A DNA stretch of 64,000 nt from Breviolum minutum Mf 1.05b.01 (Eukaryota > Sar > Dinophyceae > Suessiales > Symbiodiniaceae), in the NCBI GenBank assembly GCA_000507305.1, contig DF240050.1:79624-143623 (forward strand). Direction: 5' to 3'. A model generated the notes under the pieces. It was not told the origin of the DNA and did no database searches. It worked only from the letters and a program-made list of their open reading frames with translations. The first letter of the stretch is position 1. Every line of letters begins with the position of its first letter. Position numbers and translations under genes: made by a program. This document shows, in pieces, positions 21,820 through 33,611 of the stretch.

Positions 21820-22039
21820 TTGTTGGTGTTTTTTTTGCGGATAAATTTCGCCATGGTAAATACCCTCCAGGGAATTAACATATCCCACCTTGGGAAAAGG
21901 AAAATCATCTTCAAAATGCCATTTTTGGGGGATATGTTAGTTTCCTGGAGGGTATCACCATGAAACTCACCACCATTAAAGGTAGAATATTTTTGGGTCA
22001 CTTTTTTCCAAAACGCACCGAAGAGTCGCAAATCCAAAG
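21820..22039. repeat. Family J element with family H element (21861-21954) inserted
   Basis: Outer J: GTTTTTTTTGCGGATAAATTT..CATGGTAAA, interrupted, then TCACCATGAAACTCACCACC..GCAAATCCAAAG. The insert TACCCTCCAGGGAATTAAC..TTTCCTGGAGGGTA is a complete family-H copy with TA at both ends. Removing it restores the J consensus. Confidence 0.7.
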
Positions 22040-22244
22040 AATCCAAGCGCAGGAAGAACACCGTGTTTAAAATCCTTAAAAACGGCTACAAACTGCAGCT
22101 ACAAAACATCCGGAGTGGTAATGGTACAATCACACGAGTTGGTTGGTTTTCTGTGGGTTTTGCTGTGAAAATACCATGGGATTTCAGGTCCACTTCATGG
22201 AGTTCTACTGGTCAGCAGTTAAGTTTGATAGTTGATCTATATTC
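22040..22244 (+). CDS. Candidate basic exon between the two RRM genes
   Basis: Begins at the AAG right end of the family-J element and runs open to the family-A element at 22245. Reads SKRRKNTVFKILKNGYKLQL.. with a Lys/Arg-rich start. It could be a 5' exon of the second RRM gene or 3' UTR of the first. A second frame is also open early on. No domain recognised. Confidence 0.35.
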
Positions 22245-22311
22245 TGGTTGGTGGTTTCAAATATGTCCATTTTGACTAATATTTTTCAGATGGGTTGAAA
22301 CCACCAACTAG
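22245..22311. repeat. Short family A element (67 bp)
   Basis: CTGGTTGGTGGTTTCAAATATG joined directly to CCATTTTGACTAATATTTTTC and GTTGAAACCACCAACTAG. The left half of the usual core is deleted, leaving a minimal hairpin-like copy. Confidence 0.75.
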
Positions 22312-22702
22312 TCTACATTATTTGTGAGAGGTGTTTTAATGCATCCTAGTTCGGTGCCTTTTGTAAATTTAAAGATAGTTGAACTTCCCCCCCCTTGAGT
22401 TTTCAGGACGCACCAAGGGATCATCCTAGGTTTTTCCCACCAAAAAAAACCTGGGTGAAACACAACTTGACCCGGTGTTCTATCAGCCCCTCGGCCCCTA
22501 AAAAAGCCTCGTTGATGCAATGGTTTCTCCATTCCCACTGTACGTATATTTACAGTACGTAGGTTCGAAATCCGAAATGAATGAATTTAAACGATAGTTT
22601 TTTTCGTTTTGTTGCAGCCAACATTTGTAACAAGTTGTGGTTGTCATCAGTTTTATTTTACCCATTAAAAAGGGCCCCAACAAAACTCTTCGGTAAACAC
22701 AG

Positions 22703-25700
22703 CTGAGAATCGGTGCAGGCCCACCGGGACCAAAATCCAAACTCTTCGTGGGGTGCGGGACTTGGCTGTTGTGGAGTCCCGGTTTGTTGTCTCCTGAGGA
22801 GGGTTGGTTGGAGGTAAAAGCTGTACCCCTGTAGGATCCATGGAGGTAAATATACCCTAACATATCCATAACATATCCCATGTTGGGAAGAGGATGGAAG
22901 AGGAAACTCATCTTCAAAAAGTGCCTTGGGATTGGATATGTTAGTTCCCTGGAGGGTACCAGCCCCATTGATCCTTTGGGTACGTATTTTATTTGGGCAA
23001 ATTATAGCCACCAACCCGCCGAAAAGGGCCTAATTGTGGTGATGAGGAAGGGAATACTCCCCCCAAATCCTCTTAATTCAGGTTTAGGAATTGTAGTACT
23101 TTGCCCATGTCGATGCAAACATATCTGTTTTTTCTTGATTTCTGATACTGGTGATGGTTTACAGAATCTATGGACTCCGGCGAACCAGCAGTTGGTTTGG
23201 TACTGATTTTTCACATGGTTTTTCAGTCAAGTGGTTTTTTGCGCATTTTTGAACCATCAATGGTTTGGGTGTGTCACACCAACCAAGTGGCCCCCTACCA
23301 AGTAGGGTGAACTAACTAAACTTGTAGGGATTAAAACGCCGCTTACCCATTACACAGACCCCATGTCACTCCATTTATAACGATCGGCCCGGGCCCATAA
23401 TCTAGAAATGAGCAAAATTTCCAGAAAGTTCAAGCAAGATCTTCAGGATGTTGGATGCTCATCCAAAACCAAGATTGAGGAACCAATGGGACGGCATTCG
23501 TATACCTGGATGTTCTAGATGTGTACAAGTTCTGCCTTTTGGTAGTCCTTTTATGGTGGAAAAAAGCGGAAATTTTACGCACAAAAGGAAGATCCAGGTT
23601 GGAGCTGAAAGACCCCCCCCACATTGAAATCAATGTCATGCAGACAAGAGTTTTACACAGGTAAACCGCCACACATGTAAATCGTCACAGGAAAATCCAC
23701 ACACACACATATATATACCACTTGGCACAGGTGATGCGCAGGCTTCAAAGTTGTTATTGACAAGTAATGCACACCTAAGTAGCCCCACAGCTAGCACTAA
23801 AAGATGGATTTTTGGCATAAAACAGAACAGCTACATGTTGCTTGAAATTTTCATGCATTGAAGCTCTGCTTCTTTTGCAAAGAGTGCCTTCGGGCGACAT
23901 CTGTCTCTTTTTTAGTCGTGTTTTAATTATTGTTTTTTTGACCAACACTTTTTAAATGGCTTACACAGCAGAAAATGCATTTTTTTCTGGCCAAAATTTT
24001 ATAGTTCGAAGAAAGCAGTAACACACGTTGTGGTGCAGTTTTGGCGCAGTTTTAAGATACTAGATTTAGTAGGATTACCAAATGAATCAAACTTGGTAGA
24101 CTTCCATTATATTATGTGTTCAAAAACGAATTTTGATGAAACAACATGAGTTGGGAGTTAGTTTTTTTTTTTTCGGGGGAAAAACCGCTTACTGCCAACT
24201 CATCTCACGGTATACCCTGCCCCCCTGCCCGCCTTTCGTCACAGCCTTTCGCAAGGAACCTCCCTGGTGATGTCACCCAAGAGGTGGGGAAATCCACCAA
24301 TTATTTGGATGTCCCGGGATGGAAGTTTTCAATCAATGGTTAGTAAATTGGTTATAACCTACATATAAACGGGGTTTCCGAAAACAGTGGGTTTTCTTCC
24401 AAATCATCGATTCTAATAGGGTTTTTCTCTTATAAATCATCCATTTTGGGGTACCCCTATTTTTGGAAACACCCATATGAACGGAGTACGGAGTATATTG
24501 TGGTTAAAGTTAAAACCTACTTCCTAACCTTTTTACTAACTTCCAACCGGACATCCAAAAAAACAAACCAAAACGACCCGGAACTTCCAGCCGTTCGCGT
24601 GCGGTTCGTTAATTTCCATTAACTTGAAGGCCCTATATATAAATCCAGGTGTGTCCAGTTTTGCCTAAAGAAAAAGAGGTGAGCAACGAAAAGAACCCTA
24701 ATTAATAGGGGATGAACTACTACCCAGCTATATAGCGATTATAGAAAAGCCATAATAAAGATCCCTATTACCCAACCAGGATTCAATGGAAGCTAGGGTC
24801 AGGTTTTCTTCTTGGCTCAGGTAAGTTTGATGCAATGTTTTCGATCGGTAGATCATCCTAGTGTCTCAGTAGCCGGTGGGTCTCTAAAATGTATTTGTTC
24901 ATAACAAGAAGATGTTTTGAACATTGGTTTCAAGCATTTAAAAGAAAGCAAATCCAAGTATTGTTCAAGGAAATCCAAGGATTGTTCAAGGGTTTAAAAA
25001 GGCTGTTAGTTTCGTTATCAGAAAAAAATGTTGGCATCCAAAAAACTCATCCTCCAAGATACGGTGATTCCTTCGGACACGTCTCTGTGTCCGTGTCCGA
25101 GTCCGCTGTTTAAACAGACGATCTTGACCTCGTTACTAGACCTAAATGCTTGAACAACCCATCTAGAAATAAGAGTTTATTAAGGGATAACCATGGGAAC
25201 CCACAACCTTCATTTTTAGGGGTTATGACCCATATATTGAGGGCCTAAAACCTTCATTGTTCATGGTTTTGGGGTCCAAAGGAAGATATATAAGATATTA
25301 CAAGCCACCATTTGTCCCTGTCTGCATAAGGCCATTTTTGAAACTGGGGGTAGTTTATACCCATGATCCCCTGGGACTCACCCCAAAAAGCCAGGCCTTT
25401 CGGACATTTCTCCAGCAGTTTTTGGCGAATTTTAGGGATCCAATGGTTCATGGTTTCCGAAAATCCCCCCCCAAAAAAAGCACCATTTGGATGTTTTGAA
25501 ATTTGTCGTACATAATGGGATATTCACTGCCAACCTCAACTGGGTGACTTTTATCAGATTTCTGAAGCATCAACACTCGGGAAATGGTTGGAAATAAACA
25601 AACATCCGTGAAAAGACTGGTTGTTTTAGGGCCTCCAGGTACTACTAGTAGTATGATTTGGGGGGATTGCAACCTGGGAGTGGAGAATCAAATCATGAAA

Positions 25701-28700
25701 TTTGGACATTTCAAATACCAGCTTTCAATCCAATAGGATCCATGGAGCTGGTATATTTACCTACCTTTACCATAAAAATCAACCATTCATGTAGGTAAAT
25801 TATACCATCCCCATTGGATTCCTGTGGGAATAACCAACCCACAGAATCACACTGCTAGAGTTTTCACAAGCGGGAAGCATAGCAAAAAAAGGTCTCAGAT
25901 GAATCGGTATGTTTTGGGGGCTCCAAATTTGGCTAGCATCACAAGGTCACCCTAGGATGTCTAGAGTTGATCATGACATTGTCTCAAAAAAATCTAATGA
26001 AAAACTAAACTAGGTGGTGGTTTCAAATATATCTTATTTTCCCCCCCTACTTGGGGAAATGATGCAATTTGACTAATCCAACTTAACTAGAACGTTGTCC
26101 CCCGACCAAACATCGGAATGTCCGCAGATGATCACACAAGTCTTCGGCACCTATGGCACAGCACCTTGACGTTGGTTTTTGCAAAAAAAAACAGCAAGGT
26201 GATAGAAACCCTTGAACCTCTCAAAAGGGTCGGGGTAGGGGGGAAGATTTGAGAATAATTACACCCCGGAAAGGAAACACATCGTCTTTCAACCATCTAC
26301 ATGGTTAGTTTTAAAGGGGTGTTCACCACTTTCAGGGACCAAGCCTTTCCCCGTGGTGAAAAAAAACACTTACGAAATGGATCTAAATGGGATGAACCTC
26401 CAAGTATCTTACGAAATTGGGGGGTAATGATTGGCCTTTTGTGAGGTCTGACATGTTGGCCCGTGGAGCGTATGATTTTTTTTCGTATGGCTTGAGTCGA
26501 TGGGACCCTGCAATCGTTATAAATGGAGTGACATGGAGCCCCTATAAATGGCCGAACATACATGGGTTAAGAAGGGTTGTAGCCCGTGTGAATGGAGTTG
26601 TAGCCCTTCTTACTGCTGATAAGGTTCCATCTTCTTGAAGATGTATTTTTAATTGGAGCCCTAATACTCCAAGCAGCGAACGGAAAAGCTTCTATTTCAG
26701 GAAGACGGTCAAACCAGGGTCATTTTGGTGCTTAGCGATATGTACTAGGTGGTGGGTTTCAAAGAGTTTTGGAAAACCCATCCAAATTGAGGAGTATATT
26801 TTTTAGAATGGTGGGGAAAAAACACCAACACGTTATTGGTTAAAGGAACCAAAAAGACCAAGAGACAAAAACAATATAATTCCCTTCTACATCTTCTACT
26901 CTCAGCCCCTTTGAGTTTAGTGGTATGCCAGATCTTATGGGATATACATATGGCATTCGCAAATTGCGCATGAAAAAAACGCACAGAAAACCCGGGCCAT
27001 TTTTGGATTCTCCGTGAAAGGTTAGGAATCACCACCCTCAGCAGGCCAACCATTGAATTTTTAAAGGCATGGGAACTTTGATTACGTGGGAACTTTTGGC
27101 TCAAATAAGAAAAGTAGATCTTTAAAGATGTTTGTCTTGAAACCCCAAGACTTGGGGTATAAAAGACTTCATCCAAGTATTGCGCGGTCTTGTTGTTAAA
27201 AAAACATGTTACTACTATTGCACGTGTCATGAAAATGGTACTATTAGCATATCTTAGATGAGCAGTAGTGACCCAGACCCTGATTATTTGCTGTATATAG
27301 GCGATGATACTACCCAATTATGTAAGGATAATTATAATAAACCATTAAAATGGTCCCTATTCAACAACCAGTACTGGAAAGTATATACAGGAAGAGAGTT
27401 GTAAGGGGGGGTTGTTTGTGTTTTTTTCGTGGCTCATGTGGTGTTTTTTGTCACCAATGACTTTGATGCTGGGCAACTCCCCTGAAAATCAACATATCCC
27501 CTGAGAAATGATGGTTGGTTCAGATGATTCATGTCCTTTTAAAATCGATGATTCATCCTATTGAGCCTCTTGTTTTTTCATTCCTGAATGATTTATGTCT
27601 TTTTCATTCCGGAAGGATTCAAATTGATCATTTTTGGGTTTCCTTTTGTTGGGGACATTCGCGTCTCATTTTTTTTGGGGAGGTCTGGGTATCAGTCGAG
27701 TTGTTTGTGGGTTTTCAACGTCACGTGTCACGTGTCACGACTTCAGGTGACGAATGTCCACATCATGGCAGGCAAAGCTAAGAGCGGTCAGAGTTGCGCC
27801 TTTGTCGAGTGCCCACGGACCCCGGACCCCTGGGGGGTCGGTGGGACCCCCATCATGACACCGTTTTGATAAGGTCACAACAAAAAAACACCAGGGGTGC
27901 AGGGTTAGGTACAACGTGTTGATGGTTCAGAAATCCGGTGTTTATATCCAGTTGAGGGAAAGGTAATTAGTTGAAATCCCATGATTTACAAGGTTTTATA
28001 CATCCAAACGGTGGTTGTTCTTCGGATTTCTGAACCATCAACAGTATGTATCACCTTTTTTTTGGGGGGGGGCTTTAAACATCACCGGCAACAGTGGCTT
28101 AAACTAGTGGTAATGCTTCCATATGTTTGTGATGTTTAAAGGGGGATATATAGCAAGTCCTGATGGAAGTTGGAGATAGATAGTAACAAGTCGCAAGGTA
28201 ACAATCTTACTAGGTCTATATCATTCAACCTTATGCTTGATGGTTGTAATACAACCTTTCAGATAGAATATTCCTACAATTTCAATTTTACGGTTTCAAT
28301 TTTCCATTGGGGGATTGTTGGATTCCATACTCTAATTTGGATCATGTGACATGAAAACTATTGTTGATGATGTTCATGGTTCAGAAATCTAGCTGATTTT
28401 TCAGACGGGTGGTTCAACTAAGAACTAAAATCTCCAAATAGAAGCGCATTGACCTTTGGTTTGAAAGGGGTCAGTGACAATCAGTGAATGGCAGCAGTGA
28501 GAAGTACAAGGAGGCCAGTCTTACTGTTTTTGGCTACCTCAGCATATCACCAAGTGGTTCAATCTCACGTCTTCCATGACAAGTGGGGTCTCGCAGTCTC
28601 GCACCAAGGGATTGAATTTCTTCTTGAAAGCTATAGGCTTTGGTAACCCTCATGACTATCACCAGCTTTTTTTGACAGGATCTAAACTCCCATTATTTCC

Positions 28701-31700
28701 GTATAATACGGGATAAACTCATCAACCCAGATAGTAGGAGTTTATATACCAATCATAAAAGATTGCCTATTAAAGTTGGGATTTTTCCCATCTCCAATGG
28801 AAAATTTGAAACAAACCTCCCTCTGGAGCCACCACATGGCGGGCATCGTTGCGTCAAGCAGCGAAACCGCCGGATGGAAATTCGGCGAAGAAATGGCCCC
28901 TTTTTTGGCGCCAAAACCCGACGAATCGAAGACTTGGAACGCATCGCAAAGGAAATCGAATGCGGAAACGAACGTCCCCCCTCCGGAGGACTTCCAGGTG
29001 TTGCAAAGTGTAGAAAGTACTGGCCCAAGCAGGTTGACACTTTCCTCCAAGACCTGAGGAGTTGGTTGACCCCTACAAAGATGCAGGAAGAAATCAAAGA
29101 CAAGGTAGCTCAACTGCACCGGGAAGAAGCTTCTTGTTGAAAGAGGCTGGATGATATTTTGGGGTAGGAATCCCATGGAATCCCCTCGGCAGGGTATGAA
29201 CCTTGTGTGCGGCTAAAAGACGTGTTACAGGTTGGTCAAACAGAAACTATTCCCACGTGGCTCTTGAGAGCTCTGAATCTGAAGGTGGAGCCACATGGTT
29301 TGCCCAATCAGATGAAAGTGTGCCCTACTTGGAGGATCATCCCACTTAGGATACGTGGCTGTACAAAGCCATGTAAAACTAGACTAAACCCTACTTAGGG
29401 GACGAAAACGATCAACGTGGTTATTAAACACTTACAATCATGGGATGGTCCTCCAAGTAAGTGTCCACTACGTGTGTCCAGTGTGTCCAAGGTTTTCGCG
29501 ACGTTTGACTGTTTTTAGCAAGGTTGACCCCCTCAAAGCGAGGTTTCCCCGGAGAAATAGCTGGCTTTACAGGGGTTATGAAGCCTATCATCCCTTAAGA
29601 ATCCCCCTAACAATGAGGCCCCGGTGAGTTTTTTGGGGAAAAGGTGGGTACCGTACCTAAATTTCCCATTGAAACTGGATAGTTTTTGGGTTGGTCAGCG
29701 CCATCGCAACACCTTTAGACGTTTTTTGTGAGGGATGTAAGGCCATCACTTGGAGGATAATCCCATTTAGTAATTGGTTAGGATCACCCCTATGTATAGG
29801 CCATAAATTTCGGCCATTTGGAAGGGGAACAACCCCAACCCGATCCTTTAGGGGACATTCAAACGATCATCATGGTTATTAACCACGTCATGGGGCCCGC
29901 CATGGGGTAGTCATCCTCCAAGCAGCCGGGCCCAGAAATCCTCCGCACGTCATTCGTCACCGGGAGGTACTCTACACCTGCGGAAGCGGAAACCGCAGAA
30001 CCTTGGATCGAAAGATGCAAAGCTTTGAAACCTCGAAACCTCGAAGTTTTGCCCTTGGATTTTTTTTGAAACATGGATACTGAAGATGGTACCCTTCAGG
30101 GAACTATCACTAATATCCCACCAAACGGGAAAGTTCGGACAATCATCGACTCGAAAGTGCCGGCTGGTTGGGGATATGTTGGTTTCCAGGAGGGTAACTC
30201 CTTTGAAAAATACTGTATCTGTATGGTAAATTGGAATATCCATGTTGAATTTCCAGGGTAGGGTTCCCACAAGATCCATGGGGCTGGTATATTTACCTAC
30301 ATTTGGTTGATTTGCAGGGTAAATGTAAGTAAATATACCAGTCCCTGGATCCAATGGGATTCAATGTTTTTTTTTGATTCAGAAAAATCTAATGGACATC
30401 CGGTGGACATCCGGTTGTTACTTAACACCCCCGTTGCGCTTAACTAACAGCGAAAGCCCCTGAAAGGTGAAGGTGAAGGCAGACGGCAGACTTCCTGGAA
30501 TGGGAAGATCCCCATTTTCAGGGGTGATATAAGTGGTATACAAGTGCTATATACTGCCAGTTGGGGGATTATATGCCACCGATCCCACCTATTAAGGGAA
30601 CCAGAAACAACCATTGATGTTAAACTTCGGGGTGCAACTCTTCTAGGCTGTGGCAACTCAAACAGTTTTTGGAATGTTCACCCTGATCCCTGGGGAAATG
30701 ATCCAATTTGACGGGCATATTTTTCAACTGGGTTGGTTTAACCACCAACCAGTCTTGGTCAAAAGTTCTCATTTAGACGCTTGTCAACAACGAAATTTAG
30801 CATAAATATCCGCCTGATATTTACAAACAAAGGGCTGGAAGCTTTAGGTACTTGGATGTCCCGTTGGAAGTTAGTAAAAAGCTAGGATCAGTGGGTTATA
30901 ACCCCAATATATCACATTTATAAGTAGGTTATATAACCCATTTACCATATTCCTGGGACATCCTAGTACAAGGCGATTGCCTGAAAACTTTTGAGTGGTT
31001 ACCCATTTAAGACACGAACTCATGTGATGTGATTTCAGAGGCAGGTGGGAAGTGAAAATAACACAGGAGGACTCCTGGGATATGAGATCTTCCTGAAACT
31101 CTAAACAACCGGTTTTTTTATGGTTGTTTCAACTGGATGATTCCAAATCGTTACATAAAAAATGGTTGTTTCACCAAACATCCATTAAAAAATGATTGTT
31201 TAGGGTACCAGGTTCCTGGAACTCTAAACAACTGGGTGGTGGTTTCAAGTATTTTTTATTTTCACCCTTACCTGGGGAGATGATCCAATTTGACGAATTA
31301 TATAATGTTGTTCAAATGGGTTAAAACCACCAACTAGACAAGCACTTTTTGATGGATGGAAACGGTGATTTCCAACCATTTTTCCATGTAAAGATTTGGT
31401 TCGTCATCCCATTGAAACAACTATTCTTTTAAAGTGGATGTTTCAAGTTCCAGGTTTGATCGATTCCAACTCCAATTTGCTCAAGTCGAATTTTTGGATG
31501 CAGAAAAACTTAGATCTCCGGACCACAATTAAAGCATAGTTAGTACACATAGCTAGTACACATGAGCAGTGATCATTTCACCCTGCTTGGTTAGGTTATA
31601 TACGGGAAGACATTCCTAGCCAGTTATATAGGGATTATTTCATAAGCCATTATAAGGATCCCTTTTAACCAACCAGGATTCAATGGAATGTCACGGTCCG

Positions 31701-33055
31701 GGTTTTGATCACCGCTCACATCTTCCCCAACCCACTCTTGTATTCCTCTTGTTTTGGTGGGAAGTACCCTTAAGGACCGTAACGTCACCCAGGTCGTAAC
31801 ATTACATGAGAAGTATGAGATCCGTCCAGGATGGGATGGGTTCGATGGACGGAAAAAACACGTTTGATGGGTTCCAATGTAAGTAGGGTTACTGTAGTTT
31901 GAGGTGCCGAAATGCGTAGGAAAGGTAGAATCTCAGTTAAGGGTTGCATATAAAAACATGTCAGAAACGAGTCCTATGTCTATATCATGAATGGTCCTCG
32001 AATGTTTCATAACAACCTTGAAACAGGGAAAGGATCCTTTTTGACTCATTTCATTCTCAGGTGAGTTACACATATACCTGCTATACTTCTGGTCAAGTTA
32101 TAGCGACCTCACACGAGTTTTCACCCCAAATGGTGGTGAAAAGTAAGGGAAATCCCCGAAAATTTCAGGGAAATCTAGGTTGGTGAAATACTAGATTTTT
32201 TCCAGATATACTTAGAAAGGAGTTGTGATGCATTAAACCGCATGAGTTTGAAGAGGTGAAGGTACGTTCAGCACCATGTTTGAGGTATGGGCATTCTGTT
32301 GATGGTTCAGAAATCCAGCTATATAACCACCGTTTGGATGGTGCTAGAACCCGTTGTAAACAATGGGATATTCACAACCAACCTCAACTGGTGACCGCCG
32401 GATTTCTGAACGATCAACAGTGAATCAACAGTATCAGTATCCAAAACAAGGAGTCATTTCTTTAACCTTAATTTGACCGCCTGGTGACATCGGGTGACTA
32501 GATTATTGTCAGGGGTGATATTCGTGGAGGGTGGGGATGGTCTATCAGCACCTTTTGTAGATACAGTATCGACGTGACATCTTTCCTATATTGCGAGTGC
32601 AAGCATTTCAAATATTTCAAGGAACATTTGTGCAGTGCACATAGACATGGAAGAGGTAATACGATCATTGCCATGAATCTGCAAAGAAACAAACATCCTG
32701 TCACCCAAACAAGCTACGGCCTACGGTAATTCCCTTGGCAGGGAGAAGTGTCCTTGTTTGCAAAGGTTTGGGATGTTTGGCTAAATGGTGGGGTTTCCAA
32801 TTTTTTGTGTTACACTCCGGTAATCTAACATAGCAATGGAAATTCCCCTTTTCCAATAGGAAACTCATTTACAAATGGTGGATTTTCCATGGCTATGTTA
32901 GATTACCGGAGGGTACCCCGAAAATTGGGAAATGGTCCAATTCGACTACTTACACCTCCATGGTCCATCCGCATGTTTTCTGTCCACCAGGAGATGGTCA
33001 CATCGCCGTGAAGTTTGCCAACGCCGGACGTCCGGGTCCGTCCGGGAAGCCCAAG
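22703..33055 (+). CDS. CELF/Bruno-like RRM protein, at least six exons
   Basis: Exons: 22703-22752, 24256-24283, 26128-26160, 27747-27808, 31765-31829, 32991-33055. They total 303 nt, 101 codons, in phase at every junction. The spliced product is one RRM: GPPGPKS, RNP2 KLFVGNLP, helix 1 EMITQVFGTYGT, strand 2 VTNVHIMAGKAK, RNP1-like SGQSCAFV, helix 2 NVTQVVTLHEKYEIRP, last strand GDGHIAVKFANAG, then a Pro/Gly/Lys linker. The LHEKYEIRPGDG..VKFA region resembles CELF-type RRMs. Donors are GT, GT, GC, GT, GA and GT after the last exon. The start lies upstream; the 3' end is open (see 33867-34273). The 4-kb fourth intron holds other coding-like pieces. Confidence 0.8.
23408..23627 (+). CDS. Candidate exon with two overlapping frames
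   Basis: Within intron 1 of the second RRM gene. One frame starts MSKISRKFKQDLQDVG and stops at 23518. Another (MLDAHPKPRLRNQWDG.. to ..VGAERPPPH, stop 23625) follows an internal ATCTTCAG acceptor. No family recognised; it may be a chance frame. Confidence 0.25.
25059..25113 (+). CDS. Candidate short 3' exon
   Basis: Begins right after CTCATCCTCCAAG, which looks like a stranded family-B right end. Reads YGDSFGHVSVSVSESAV then TAA. The repeated GTGTCCGTGTCCGAGTCC makes this partly a simple repeat. Also located inside the second RRM gene's intron 2. Confidence 0.25.
25114..26127. other. Intron sequence with F and A repeats
   Basis: A family-F copy at about 25730-25830 (paired GGTATATTTACCTAC / GTAGGTAAATTATACC), half a family-D element at about 25500-25575 and the left half of a family-A copy at about 26009-26080. 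No exon until 26128. Confidence 0.5.
27916..28045. repeat. Family D TIR element
   Basis: GTGTTGATGGTTCAGAAATCC..GGATTTCTGAACCATCAACAGTA, 130 bp. Confidence 0.8.
28763..29140 (+). CDS. Unknown coding-like segment in the second RRM gene's intron 4
   Basis: A GC-rich, repeat-free frame ending TGA at 29138-29140. Its C-terminal half reads RIEDLERIAKEIECGNE, then GVAKCRKYWPKQVDTFLQ and KMQEEIKDKVAQLHREEA, with helical heptad-like character. A second + frame (HMAGIVASSSETAGWKFGEE..) and a minus frame are also open, so strand and frame are not secure. It could be a nested gene or a mobile-element relic. Confidence 0.4.
   Translation: MPIKVGIFPISNGKFETNLPLEPPHGGHRCVKQRNRRMEIRRRNGPFFGAKTRRIEDLERIAKEIECGNERPPSGGLPGVAKCRKYWPKQVDTFLQDLRSWLTPTKMQEEIKDKVAQLHREEASC
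29328..29457. repeat. Family B TIR element
   Basis: CTTGGAGGATCATCCCAC..GGGATGGTCCTCCAAG between TA dinucleotides. Confidence 0.85.
29699..30069 (+). CDS. Two-exon coding segment split by a family B introner
   Basis: Exon 29699-29741 (after TTGGTCAG) reads AIATPLDVFCEGCK and ends at a GC donor GCCATC. Exon 29923-30069 starts directly after the element's CTCCAAG and reads QPGPEILRTSFVTGRYSTP.. to ..LEVLPLDFF, TGA. Both are phase 0, so the 181-bp interval, nearly all family-B element (29749-29922), behaves as an intron. The product is unknown. It lies within the fourth intron of the second RRM gene and cannot belong to that RRM, so it is either a nested gene or the RRM intron is mis-assembled. 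Confidence 0.5.
30851..30967. repeat. Family C TIR element
   Basis: CTTGGATGTCCCGTTGGAAG..CCTGGGACATCCTAG with TATAACCCCAATATATC / GGTTATATAACCC inner arms. Confidence 0.75.
31231..31337. repeat. Family A TIR element inside a family M element
   Basis: ACTGGGTGGTGGTTTCAAG..TTAAAACCACCAACTAG. Upstream sequence (31098-31225) is a family-M element with the arm CTCTAAACAACCGG; the A copy sits at its edge. Confidence 0.7.
31563..31718. repeat. Family E TIR element
   Basis: TGAGCAGTGATCATTTC..GGGTTTTGATCACCGCTCA, ending 46 bp before RRM exon 5. Confidence 0.75.
32296..32420. repeat. Family D TIR element
   Basis: CTGTTGATGGTTCAGAAATCC..GGATTTCTGAACGATCAACAG. Confidence 0.8.
32811..32915. repeat. 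Family H TIR element
   Basis: TACACTCCGGTAATCTAAC..GTTAGATTACCGGAGGGTA, with AACATAGCAATGGAAAT inner arms. Confidence 0.8.
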
Positions 33056-33236
33056 GTGACGGCGTCCGACGTGGCGCGAAGAATTTGAGGTTGGGGAAAT
33101 GATCATTCCAAGGAAACAAGGAGTTTTTTGAAGGTACACCCTGGAAGATTAACATGGAACCTACAAATCACCCATTTAGAAAGGAAAATGGTCTTCCAAA
33201 CCTCCATGATTATGTTCCATGTTAATCTTCAGGGGT

Positions 33237-33611
33237 GTATTGCATAGTAGAAAATAGTCTCTGGTAGCATTTTTGCTAAGTTTGTGTTCAATATGAAATC
33301 AAATTCTATTGTATGGATATTTTATCACGATATTTCAAGTGATGTTTCCCTTGCAGGTGGCCATGATTTTTGGCCTCGGATGCATCCATTCTCGGCTGAG
33401 CATCTAGGTTCATTGGGGATTCTTACCAGAGACCGGCATGTTATTTTTCCGGGAAGTCCTAAGCAACTTCCAGTTTTGTTTCCTTTTGAAGGTATTGCAT
33501 AGTAGAAAACAGTTTTTCTGGTAGCGTTTGCTAAGTTTGTGTTCAATATGAAATCAAATTCTATTATATGGATAATTTTATCACAATATTTCAAGTGATG
33601 TGTTTCCCTTG
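33237..33611. repeat. About 118-bp direct duplication flanking a 138-bp segment
   Basis: Copy 1 (about 33237-33353) and copy 2 (about 33492-33611) both run GTATTGCATAGTAGAAAA.. through AATATGAAATCAAATTCTAT to GTGTTTCCCTTG with few differences. The segment between opens with CTTGCAG|GTGG and has a long open frame (GGHDFWPRMHPFSAEHL..). Copy 2 has lost the AG after CCCTTG. Confidence 0.7.

Noticed and set aside
22658..23014. Long minus-strand frames over the first exon of the second RRM gene
   Set aside because: Shadow of the + strand exon 22703-22752 plus read-through of a family-H element.
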